From Gulosibacter sp. 10 (lineage in GTDB: Bacteria; Actinomycetota; Actinomycetes; Actinomycetales; Microbacteriaceae): 64,000 nt of DNA. The stretch lies in contig NZ_FUIC01000008.1 in NCBI RefSeq assembly GCF_900163695.1, forward strand, positions 124,001 to 188,000. Direction: 5' to 3'. Below the pieces are notes generated by a model, which saw nothing but the letters and a program-made list of their open reading frames with translations, did not search any database and was not told where the DNA came from. The position numbers were made by a program, and so were the translations under genes. Below, one piece after another: positions 17,428 through 24,865 of this stretch. Position 1 is the stretch's first letter. Each line of letters begins with the position of its first letter.

Positions 17428-19107
17428 TCAGGCGTTCCGCGGGCCGCGGGGGCCGTAGTCGAAGTCGGCCGTCATCGGGCCGAAGCCCTGGAGGCCGGCC
17501 GGCGCGTCCTCAGGGTCGAGGTGCAGCTCGAGGAAGGCGCCCTCGGAGGAGGACTCGATCGCCGCGAGCGCCTCTTCGAGCTCCCCCTCGGTGCGGGCGG
17601 AGTAGGAGACCATCGAGGTGTCCGGGCGGAACACCTTCGGCAGGGCGCCGTAGTCCCAGTCGGCGACGTCGTTGTACTCGGAGCGCATGCCGAGGATCCA
17701 GCGCTCGATCGTGTAGCCGCGGTTGTTCACGAGCACGATGATGGGCGCGAGGTCCTCGCGCAGGATGGTGGAGAGCTCCTGCGCGGTGAGCTGGAAGGAG
17801 CCGTCGCCGATGAACAGGATGTGGCGTCGCTCGCGCGCGGCGAGCTGGCTGCCGAGCAGCGCGGGCAGGGTGTATCCGATCGATCCCCAGATCGCCGAGT
17901 TGATGTACTTCACGCCCGCGGGCAGCGTCTGGGTGCCCAGCCCGATGTTCGAGGTGCCGGCCTCCGCGATCACCACGTCCTCCTCGCGGAAGAAGCGGCC
18001 GAAGCGCGGCCAGAGCCGCGCCTGCGTCAGCGGCGCGTCGCGGTCCGCCCGCCACGGCTCCGGCTCGGCGGCGGGCTCCGGAGCCGCGCCAGCGCGCTCG
18101 GGCGCGCGCTCGAGCAGCACGTCGAGCAGTTCGAGCACGTCGATGCCGATGTAGTCCACGCCGTGGATGCCGACGTGCTGGTCGCCGAAGTCGACGGTCG
18201 CCTCACGGGGGAGCTTCGCGGAGAAGCCGCCCGAGTTGCCCTCGATGAGCCGGGGCGTCGTGGTGAGGAGGAAATCGGCCTCCTCGATCGCCTCGCGCAC
18301 GCCGGGCGCGGAGGCGGCGCCGTTGTAGGTGCCCAGGAAGAGCGGGTGCCGCTCGTCGAGGATCGCCTTGCCCGAGTTGAGCTGCGCGTAGCGCGTGCCC
18401 GTCTTCTCGGCGAAGGCCTGCAGCTTGGCCGCGAAGCCGTGCCGGTCCGCGTCGAGATCGACCAGCAGCGCGGGGCGCTCGGCGGCCTCGAACAGTTCGA
18501 GCACGCGCGATACCGCCGATTCGAGCCGCTCCGGGTCGCTCGACGCGATGCTCGCGGCGGGGTCGAAGGGCGCCTCGGGAGCCTCGATGGTGAGGTGGGA
18601 GATGTCCGAGGGCACCTGGATGTGCACCGGCCGCTTCTCGCGCAGGGCGGTGTGCAGGGCGCGGTCGATCTCCTCGGCGGCGTTGGCCGGGGTGATGCGC
18701 ACCGCGGCCGCGGTGAACTGGCCGACGCTCGCGAGCATGTTCGTGAAGTCGCCGTCCGCCATCGTGTGGTGGAGGTCGTAGCGGCCCTCCGTCGCGTAGA
18801 GCGGCGGCGCGCCCGCGATCGAGATCATCGGCACGTGCTCGGCGGCGGCGCCGGCGATGCCGTTCAGCGCGCTGAGCTCCCCCACTCCGTAGGTGGTCAT
18901 GAGCGCGCCGAGGCCTCGGGAGCGCGCGTACCCGTCCACCGCGTAGGCGGCGTTGAGCTCGTTGCAGGTGCCGACGAACCGGATGCCGTCGAACTCGTCG
19001 ATCTGCTCGAGCAGATTGAGGTTGAAGTCGCCGGGCACGCCGATGACCTCGGTGATGCCGGCCTGGGCGAGGCGGGTGAGCAGGAACTCGCCGATGGTGA
19101 TGCGCAT
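17428..19107 (-). CDS. Thiamine-dependent 2-keto acid decarboxylase (pyruvate/indolepyruvate type)
   Basis: The 559-residue enzyme has the three-domain PDC fold. The N-terminal PYR domain carries the catalytic Glu in TCNELNAAYAVDGYAR and the His-His pair in YDLHHTMADGD. A central domain spans about 195-340. The C-terminal domain has the ThDP/Mg motif GDGSFQLTAQELS...LVNNRGY. The family decarboxylates pyruvate, phenylpyruvate or indolepyruvate to aldehydes; the substrate cannot be read from motifs alone. The ATG at 19107 has an AAGGGAG ribosome site. The gene stands alone, divergent from the TipAL-like regulator across an AT-rich spacer. If it acts on indolepyruvate it would link tryptophan to indole-3-acetaldehyde. 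Confidence 0.88.
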   Translation of the reverse strand: MRITIGEFLLTRLAQAGITEVIGVPGDFNLNLLEQIDEFDGIRFVGTCNELNAAYAVDGYARSRGLGALMTTYGVGELSALNGIAGAAAEHVPMISIAGAPPLYATEGRYDLHHTMADGDFTNMLASVGQFTAAAVRITPANAAEEIDRALHTALREKRPVHIQVPSDISHLTIEAPEAPFDPAASIASSDPERLESAVSRVLELFEAAERPALLVDLDADRHGFAAKLQAFAEKTGTRYAQLNSGKAILDERHPLFLGTYNGAASAPGVREAIEEADFLLTTTPRLIEGNSGGFSAKLPREATVDFGDQHVGIHGVDYIGIDVLELLDVLLERAPERAGAAPEPAAEPEPWRADRDAPLTQARLWPRFGRFFREEDVVIAEAGTSNIGLGTQTLPAGVKYINSAIWGSIGYTLPALLGSQLAARERRHILFIGDGSFQLTAQELSTILREDLAPIIVLVNNRGYTIERWILGMRSEYNDVADWDYGALPKVFRPDTSMVSYSARTEGELEEALAAIESSSEGAFLELHLDPEDAPAGLQGFGPMTADFDYGPRGPRNA

Positions 19108-19157
19108 GAAACTCCCTTGTGTCGATTCCTCCCATAGTCGGGAGAACATGCATTGTG

Positions 19158-19178
19158 TGCAAGTGATTGCAAATCATA
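19158..19178 (-). promoter_or_regulatory. Candidate promoter/operator of the decarboxylase gene
   Basis: In an unusually AT-rich stretch (about 19150-19215), a minus-strand TATGAT (19173-19178) is followed by the inverted repeat TGCAA-GTGA-TTGCA (19158-19171), which would cover the start of transcription. I could not find a good -35, so the promoter call is tentative. Confidence 0.35.
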
Positions 19179-19286
19179 CTTACAAATTGACGCATTAATT
19201 GCTTATAAATAGGCAAGCTGTCCGTACCTGATCTCGATTCGGAGTGCTGGGTGCCGCCTCGTTCGGAGTTCCTGCGGGGTCGGTGC

Positions 19287-19317
19287 TTGACCTTGACGTT
19301 GCGTCAACCAATAGCGT
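19287..19317 (+). promoter_or_regulatory. MerR-type promoter of the TipAL-like gene
   Basis: The -35 TTGACC (19287-19292) and -10-like TAGCGT (19312-19317) are separated by 19 nt, the over-long spacing typical of MerR-activated promoters. The spacer holds the perfect dyad TTGACG-TTG-CGTCAA (19293-19307). The gene's own product is the obvious binder, giving autoregulation, as for tipA. Confidence 0.7.
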
Positions 19318-19345
19318 GGAGTCGCCGACGACCGAGGAGGACCAC

Positions 19346-20116
19346 ATGGACTGGTCGATTCAGGAGATCGCCAAGCTCGCGGGCACGACGAGCCGCACGC
19401 TGCGCCACTACGACGCCATCGGGCTGCTCGAGCCCACCCGCATCGGGGGCAACGGCTATCGCCGCTACGACGAAGAGGCGCTCGTGCGCCTCCAGCGCAT
19501 CCTGCTGCTGCGCGAGCTCGGCCTCGGGCTGCCGCAGATCGCGGAGGTGCTCGACCGTCAGTCCGATCCGGTCGAGGCGCTCGAGAGCCATCTCGAGTGG
19601 CTCCGCGAGGAGCGGGATCGGCTCGGACGCCAGATCGCGTCCGTGCGGTCCACGATCGAGGTATTGCAAGAAGGAGGAGTACTCATGGCCACGACCATGT
19701 TCGATGGATTCGACCACACCCGGTACCGCGAGGAGGTGGAGCAGCGCTGGGGCGCCGACGCGTATGCCGAGGGCGACCGCTGGTGGCGCTCCCTCTCCGA
19801 AGCGGAGCGCGCCGACTGGCAGCGTCGGGTCGCGGACCTCGCGAACGACTGGTCCTCCGCCGCGGAGCGCGGCGTCGACCCGGCGTCCGAGGAGGCGCAG
19901 GCGCTCGCGCACCGGCACGTCGAATGGCTTCGCGGCGTGCCCGGCACGCCGGCGGCCGCGCCCGACGGCGACATCGCCGGCTACGTGCGGGGACTCGCCG
20001 ACATGTACGTCGCGGATCCCCGATTCGGGGCGAACTACGCGACCTCGGAGGGCGGGGCCGCGGGCGCGGAGTTCGTGCGCGACGCGCTGCACCGCTATGC
20101 CGAGGAGCGCCTCTAG
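19346..20116 (+). CDS. TipAL-like MerR regulator with TipAS drug-binding domain
   Basis: The 256-residue protein has a MerR winged-helix HTH (1-70: IQEIAKLAGTTSRTLRHYD, NGYRRYDEEAL), a coiled-coil dimer helix (about 75-110) and a C-terminal TipAS domain (114-256) rich in Trp and acidic helices (EQRWGADAYAEGDRWW, FGANYATSEGGAA). Streptomyces TipAL (253 aa) binds thiopeptide antibiotics through TipAS and activates its own promoter; size and domain layout match closely. The ATG at 19346 follows GAGGAGG. A second in-frame start lies at codon 114. The stop shares a CTAG with the convergent uvrA-like gene. Confidence 0.92.
   Translation: MDWSIQEIAKLAGTTSRTLRHYDAIGLLEPTRIGGNGYRRYDEEALVRLQRILLLRELGLGLPQIAEVLDRQSDPVEALESHLEWLREERDRLGRQIASVRSTIEVLQEGGVLMATTMFDGFDHTRYREEVEQRWGADAYAEGDRWWRSLSEAERADWQRRVADLANDWSSAAERGVDPASEEAQALAHRHVEWLRGVPGTPAAAPDGDIAGYVRGLADMYVADPRFGANYATSEGGAAGAEFVRDALHRYAEERL
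19671..19687 (+). promoter_or_regulatory. Internal ribosome site and start for a TipAS-like short protein
   Basis: AAGGAGGAG (19671-19679) lies 5 nt before an in-frame ATG at 19685, codon 114 of the TipAL-like gene. Starting here gives a 143-residue protein made of the ligand-binding domain only. Streptomyces tipA makes TipAS (144 aa) from the same mRNA in this way. Confidence 0.75.
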
Positions 20117-22407
20117 CCCTCGGCGGCCGCTCGGAGCGCGCGGCCGGTGAGGGAGGCCTCGCACCGCATCACCTCGGCGGGGGTGCCCGTCACGAGCAGG
20201 CGCCCGCCGTCGGCCCCTGCCCCCGGGCCGATGTCGATGACGCGGTCCGCCCTGGCGATGACCCGGAGGTTGTGGTCGACCACGACCAGGGTGGCTCCCG
20301 CATCGACGAGCTCCGCGAAGAGGTCGTTGATGCGATCGACGTCGCCCGGGTGCAGGCCGGTCGTCGGCTCGTCGAGCACGATTCGCTCGCGGGTGAGATC
20401 CGCGGAGGCGCCGAGGTGCTTCGCGAGCAGCAGCCGCTGCTTCTCGCCGCCGGAGAGCGTGTCGAGCGACTGGCCGACCGCGATGTAGCCGAGGCCGACC
20501 CGATCCATCCACCGCATCGCCGAGACGATCTCGGGATCGTCCGCGAACAGCGCCGCGAGGTCGTCCGCGGTCATCCCGAGCACGTCGGCGATGCTCCGCC
20601 CCCGGATCCTCGCGGCGAGCGCCTCCTCGTTGAACCGCGCGCCGCCGCACACGTCGCAGGGCGTGGCCACGTCGTCGAGGAAGGCGAGCTCCGTCGTGAT
20701 GTAGCCCTTTCCCCTGCAGGCGGGGCACGCGCCCTTCGAGTTGAAGCTGAACCACGCGGGGGCGAGGCCCGATGCCCGGGCGAACCGCTCGCGCACCGCG
20801 TCCGCGATGCCGAGCACGCTGAGCGACGTGGACCGGACGCCGCCGCGCAGCGGATCCTGCCCGACGACGACGAAGTCGGGCCGCTGCCCGGGCAGCTCCA
20901 CCGTGGCGAGCGAGCTCTTGCCGGAGCCGGCCACCCCCGTGATCGCGGTCAGCACCCCGAGCGGGATGTCCACGTCGAAGCCCGTGAGGTTGTGCGCGCT
21001 CGCCCGCTCGACGCGGACGCTGCCCCGCTCCCGCCGCACGGCCGCCGCCGGCTCGAGCGGCCGCGCGAGCAGCCGCCCCGTGATGGTGCCGCTCCCGACG
21101 AGGGCCGCGGGATCGCCCTCGAACTGCACCGAGCCGCCTTCGCGGCCGGCCCCCGGCCCCATGTCGATCACGTGGTCGGCCGTCCGGATGACCTGCGGAT
21201 GGTGCTCGACCACCACGACGGTGTTGCCCGCGTCGCGCAGCTCCCGCAGCAGCCGGTTCAGCCGCTGCACGTCCGCCGGGTGCAGGCCGGAGGACGGCTC
21301 GTCGAAGACGTAGGTGACGTCGGTCAGCGCACTGCCGAGATGCCTGACGATCTTCACCCGCTGCGCCTCGCCGCCGGAGAGCGTCGAGGATTGCCGGTCG
21401 AGGGTGAGGTAGCCGAGCCCCACCGAGACGAGTGCGCCGAGGGTGCGCCGCATGCCGTGCACCGCGGGAGCCACCCGCGGATCGTCCATCGTCGCGAGCA
21501 GGGCGTGGAGGGCCGAGACCGACATCCCGGTCCAGTCGACGATCGACCGGCCGTCGATCAGGCTGGACCGGGCCGCCTCGTTGAGGCGGGCGCCCTCGCA
21601 CTCGGGGCAGCGCCGCCGGGTGAGGATGCGGTCCAGCTCCTCCCGCACGGCCGCCGACATCTTCTCGGGGCGGTTGCGGATGTACACGTCGCGGATCCGC
21701 GTGACCACCCCGTCGAACCGGGCCGTCTTCGGGAACTCCGGCTCCGGGGCCGGCAGCTTCAGCTGCTCCGCGTAGAGGAAGAGCCGCATCTCCTCCTCCG
21801 TGTAGTCCTTGAGCGGCTTGCGCCGGTCGAATAGGCCGCAGTAGGCGAACCGCTTCCAGCGGTAGACGCCCGGCCGGAACTGGCTGAACCGCACCGGCCC
21901 CTCGTCGATGCTCTTCTCTGGGTCGATGAGCTCGTCCAGGTCGATGTCGACGACCGTGCCGAGGCCGTCGCAGCGGGGGCACATGCCGGCCGGGTCGTTG
22001 AAGGAGTAGGCCGGCGAATATCCGGCCGAGGGCTCGCCGATCCGCGAGAACACGAGTCGCAGCAGCGGCGCGATGTCGGCGGCGGTCGCCACGGTCGACC
22101 GGGCGTTGCCCGTGAAGCGCCGCTGGTCGATGAGCGCGGTGAAGGTGAGCCCGCTCATCGACTGCACCTCCGGCTCGGGCAGGTGCGGCAGCCGGTTGCG
22201 CACGAACGCGGGATAGGAGTCGTTCACCAGCCGTTGCGCCTCCGCGGCGATCGTGTCGAGCACGAGCGAGGACTTGCCCGAGCCCGAGACGCCGGTGACC
22301 GCGGTGAGCGCCTTCTTCGGCACGTCCACCGTGACATCGCGCAGATTGTTGGTGGCCGCGCCCACCACCCGGATGAAGTCTCCGCCCTGAGGCTCCTGCC
22401 TGTCCAT
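20113..22407 (-). CDS. Class II UvrA-like ABC protein (UvrA2/DrrC type)
   Basis: The 764-residue protein has two ABC modules (Walker A GVSGSGKSS and GVAGSGKSS; signatures LSGGEAQR and LSGGEKQR; Walker B YVFDEPSSGLHP and IVLDEPTTGLHP) and zinc-type cysteine pairs (CPRCDGLG, CPECEGARL, CPACRGKG, CDVCGGARF). It is about 180 residues shorter than housekeeping UvrA and lacks the UvrB-binding insertion, like class II UvrA and DrrC, which protect against DNA-intercalating drugs. The ATG at 22407 is preferred because TAGGAT lies 7 nt upstream with no Shine-Dalgarno sequence; an ATG at 22416 is possible. It is not the main UvrA, which should be elsewhere. Confidence 0.9.
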   Translation of the reverse strand: MDRQEPQGGDFIRVVGAATNNLRDVTVDVPKKALTAVTGVSGSGKSSLVLDTIAAEAQRLVNDSYPAFVRNRLPHLPEPEVQSMSGLTFTALIDQRRFTGNARSTVATAADIAPLLRLVFSRIGEPSAGYSPAYSFNDPAGMCPRCDGLGTVVDIDLDELIDPEKSIDEGPVRFSQFRPGVYRWKRFAYCGLFDRRKPLKDYTEEEMRLFLYAEQLKLPAPEPEFPKTARFDGVVTRIRDVYIRNRPEKMSAAVREELDRILTRRRCPECEGARLNEAARSSLIDGRSIVDWTGMSVSALHALLATMDDPRVAPAVHGMRRTLGALVSVGLGYLTLDRQSSTLSGGEAQRVKIVRHLGSALTDVTYVFDEPSSGLHPADVQRLNRLLRELRDAGNTVVVVEHHPQVIRTADHVIDMGPGAGREGGSVQFEGDPAALVGSGTITGRLLARPLEPAAAVRRERGSVRVERASAHNLTGFDVDIPLGVLTAITGVAGSGKSSLATVELPGQRPDFVVVGQDPLRGGVRSTSLSVLGIADAVRERFARASGLAPAWFSFNSKGACPACRGKGYITTELAFLDDVATPCDVCGGARFNEEALAARIRGRSIADVLGMTADDLAALFADDPEIVSAMRWMDRVGLGYIAVGQSLDTLSGGEKQRLLLAKHLGASADLTRERIVLDEPTTGLHPGDVDRINDLFAELVDAGATLVVVDHNLRVIARADRVIDIGPGAGADGGRLLVTGTPAEVMRCEASLTGRALRAAAEG

Positions 22408-22414
22408 GCCGCTC

Positions 22415-22420
22415 ATCCTA
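22415..22420 (-). promoter_or_regulatory. Probable -10 box for leaderless uvrA2-like mRNA
   Basis: TAGGAT on the minus strand ends 7 nt before the ATG at 22407. It faces a second -10-like box for the divergent secA2-like gene 54 nt away. Confidence 0.4.
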
Positions 22421-22474
22421 CGAGCGGCCCCCGACATCGGATGGAGCGCCCGTCCCCCGTCCTGGCGGCGGCGC

Positions 22475-22480
22475 TAGGCT
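22475..22480 (+). promoter_or_regulatory. Probable -10 box for leaderless secA2-like mRNA
   Basis: TAGGCT ends 7 nt before the ATG at 22488. The G-run between them is too close to the ATG to act as a normal ribosome site. Confidence 0.4.
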
Positions 22481-22487
22481 GGGGGCG

Positions 22488-24824
22488 ATGACCCGCCGAC
22501 GCATCGCATCCCGGCCCCGCTCCCCGTGGGAGCGGATCGCGCTGCCCTTCCGGCGCCTCCGACAGGAGCCCGGCACCGTCGACACCCGCCGCCACGCGGC
22601 TCTCGCCGATCGCGCCGCCGCCTTCGCCGTCTCGCTCCGCCCCCTGGACGACGCGCGGCTCGTCGACCGGCGGCCCGGCGCGGAGGGCGGGATGCTCCGA
22701 CGCGACGACGCGCTCGCGCGCCTGCTCGGGTGGACCGCGGAGCACGCGCGGCGACGGCTCGGGCTCGACCCGCGCCGCGAGCAGCTGCTCGCGGCGGCGT
22801 GCATGCTGCGCGGCCTCGTCGTCGACATGGCGACCGGGGAGGGCAAGACGCTCGTCGGCCACCTGGTCGCGGCGGTGCACGCGCTCGCCGGGCGCCGCGT
22901 CCACGTGCTGTCCGCCAACGACTTCCTCGCCGCGCGGGACGCGGCGGAGGGGCTGCCGCTGTTCGAGGCGCTCGGGCTGCGCGGAGCCGCCGTGGCCGAG
23001 CGGATGCCGCACGCCGAGCGGCAGGCCGCCTATCGCGCGGACATCGTCCACGCCACGATCCACGCGGTCGGCTTCGACCTGCTCCGGGACCGGCAGCGCA
23101 CCGACCCCGAGGACCGGCTCGTGCCGGAGCCCGACGTCGCCGTGATCGACGAGCTCGACGCGGTGCTGCTCGACGACGCGACGGTGCCGCTCGTCCTCGC
23201 CGGCGAGGCCGACGCCGCCGAGGAGGAGGAGACCCTGACATCGATCATCGCCGGGCTCCGCCCCGAGATCGACTACACCCTGGACGGCGAGCGGCGGAAC
23301 GCCGGATTCACCGACGCGGGCATCGCCCGGCTCGAGGAGGCGCTCGACGTCGAGGACCTCTACGCCGAGGACCGCGCCGAGCTCATGAGCGCCGCCCACG
23401 TGGCCCTGCACGCCCGCGCCGTGCTCGAGCGGGACGTCCACTACGTCGTCCGCGACGGGCGCCTGCGGCTCGTGAGCGATGCGCGCGGGCGCACTGCCGA
23501 CCGGCGCCGCTGGCCGGACGGGCTGCACGCCGCCGTCGAGCGCAAGGAGGGGCTCGAGGTCACCGTCCGGGCCGAGATCCTCGACCAGGTCCTCGTCGAG
23601 AGCGTCGTGCGCGGCTATCGGAGCATCACCGGGATGAGCGGCACCGCCCTCGAAGCCGCCGAGCGGCTCGCCGACGACCTGCAGCTGAAGACCGCGGTGG
23701 TGCCCGCCCACCGCCCGTGCATCCGCGAGGACGAGCCCGACCGGCTGTTCGCCGGCATCCGGGAGCGCGACGACGCGGCGGCGGAGCGCGTCCTCGAGGC
23801 CGCGCGGGCCGACCGGCCGGTGCTCGTCGGAACGGCCAGCGTCGCGGAGTCGGAGCGGTTCGCGGACCGGCTCCGGGCCGCGGGCGTGCATCCGGCGGTC
23901 CTCAACGCCAAGAACGACGCCGAGGAGGCCGAGACCATCGCCCGCGCAGGCCGCCTGGGCGCCGTCACCGTCTCCACCCAGATGGCGGGGCGCGGCGTCG
24001 ACATCCGGCTCGGCCCCGGCGCCGCCGACGCCGGCGGGCTCCTGGTCCTCGGACTGGGCAGGTACGAGAGCGCCAGGCTCGATCATCAGCTGCGCGGCCG
24101 GGCGGGCCGCCAGGGCGACCCCGGCTCCTCGGTGTTCTTCACCGCCTTCGAGGACCCCGTGGTCCGCGAGCACCTCGTCCTCGACCGCCGCACGGAGATC
24201 CCCGCGGAAGGGCCGATCGAGTCCCCGGAGCTCCGGGCCCTCTACGACCACGCGCAGCGGGTGGCGGAGGGCCGGCGGATGCAGCTGCACCGGACCACCC
24301 GCGACTATCACCGGGCCGCGGACGAGCACCGGGCGCTGCTCCTCGACACGCGCGAGCGGGTGCTCCGCGAGGACGAAGCGCTGGACCGGTACCTGCGGGG
24401 GCTCTGGCCCGCCGACCCGGGGCGGGCCGAGCGCTGGCGCGATCGGCGCGGTTTCGCGAGACAGGTCGTCCTGCACCACCTCGACCGCGGGTGGAGCCGG
24501 CACGTGAACCGCCTCGCCGACGTCCGCGAGGGGATCCACCTCCGCGCCCTGGGGCGGCAGAACCCGCTCGAGGAGTTCTCGCTCATCGCCGTCGAGTCCT
24601 TCCGCGGCATCGCCTCGGCCGCCGCGGCCGCGAGCCGCGCCGACCTGGAGCGCGCCGCCGAGCAGGACCTCGACCTCGAGGGCCTCGGCCTTCGCCGCCC
24701 CGCGTCGACCTGGACCTATCTCATCACCGACAATCCCTTCGGCACGGAGGCGGACCGCGTGCTCGCCTTCGTGGGACGGGTGGTCCGCGGCGGCCGGCCG
24801 CCGCGGATCTCGTACACGGCATGA
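22488..24824 (+). CDS. SecA2-like accessory translocase ATPase
   Basis: The 778-residue SecA-family DEAD motor has Walker A ATGEGKT (115-121), a Walker B that reads VIDELDA instead of the usual VDEVDS, the GMSGTA element, MAGRGVDIRLG and HQLRGRAGRQGDPG. It lacks the long C-terminal zinc tail of housekeeping SecA and ends shortly after the helical scaffold region. Compact SecA2 proteins in Actinobacteria export a small set of proteins through SecYEG. No secY2, secreted substrate or asp gene lies nearby, so it would have to use the main channel. It is divergent from the uvrA2-like gene, and the following nitronate monooxygenase gene may be cotranscribed. Confidence 0.88.
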   Translation: MTRRRIASRPRSPWERIALPFRRLRQEPGTVDTRRHAALADRAAAFAVSLRPLDDARLVDRRPGAEGGMLRRDDALARLLGWTAEHARRRLGLDPRREQLLAAACMLRGLVVDMATGEGKTLVGHLVAAVHALAGRRVHVLSANDFLAARDAAEGLPLFEALGLRGAAVAERMPHAERQAAYRADIVHATIHAVGFDLLRDRQRTDPEDRLVPEPDVAVIDELDAVLLDDATVPLVLAGEADAAEEEETLTSIIAGLRPEIDYTLDGERRNAGFTDAGIARLEEALDVEDLYAEDRAELMSAAHVALHARAVLERDVHYVVRDGRLRLVSDARGRTADRRRWPDGLHAAVERKEGLEVTVRAEILDQVLVESVVRGYRSITGMSGTALEAAERLADDLQLKTAVVPAHRPCIREDEPDRLFAGIRERDDAAAERVLEAARADRPVLVGTASVAESERFADRLRAAGVHPAVLNAKNDAEEAETIARAGRLGAVTVSTQMAGRGVDIRLGPGAADAGGLLVLGLGRYESARLDHQLRGRAGRQGDPGSSVFFTAFEDPVVREHLVLDRRTEIPAEGPIESPELRALYDHAQRVAEGRRMQLHRTTRDYHRAADEHRALLLDTRERVLREDEALDRYLRGLWPADPGRAERWRDRRGFARQVVLHHLDRGWSRHVNRLADVREGIHLRALGRQNPLEEFSLIAVESFRGIASAAAAASRADLERAAEQDLDLEGLGLRRPASTWTYLITDNPFGTEADRVLAFVGRVVRGGRPPRISYTA

Positions 24825-24865
24825 TCGGGGCGGCCCGCGGCGGCCCCGCGCAGGAAGGAGCGCCC

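Noticed and set aside
22526-24865. A long reading in frame with the nitronate monooxygenase that suggests a fusion with the SecA2 region
   Set aside because: The upstream part is a shadow of the secA2-like gene in another frame. The monooxygenase has its own ATG and ribosome site at 24866.
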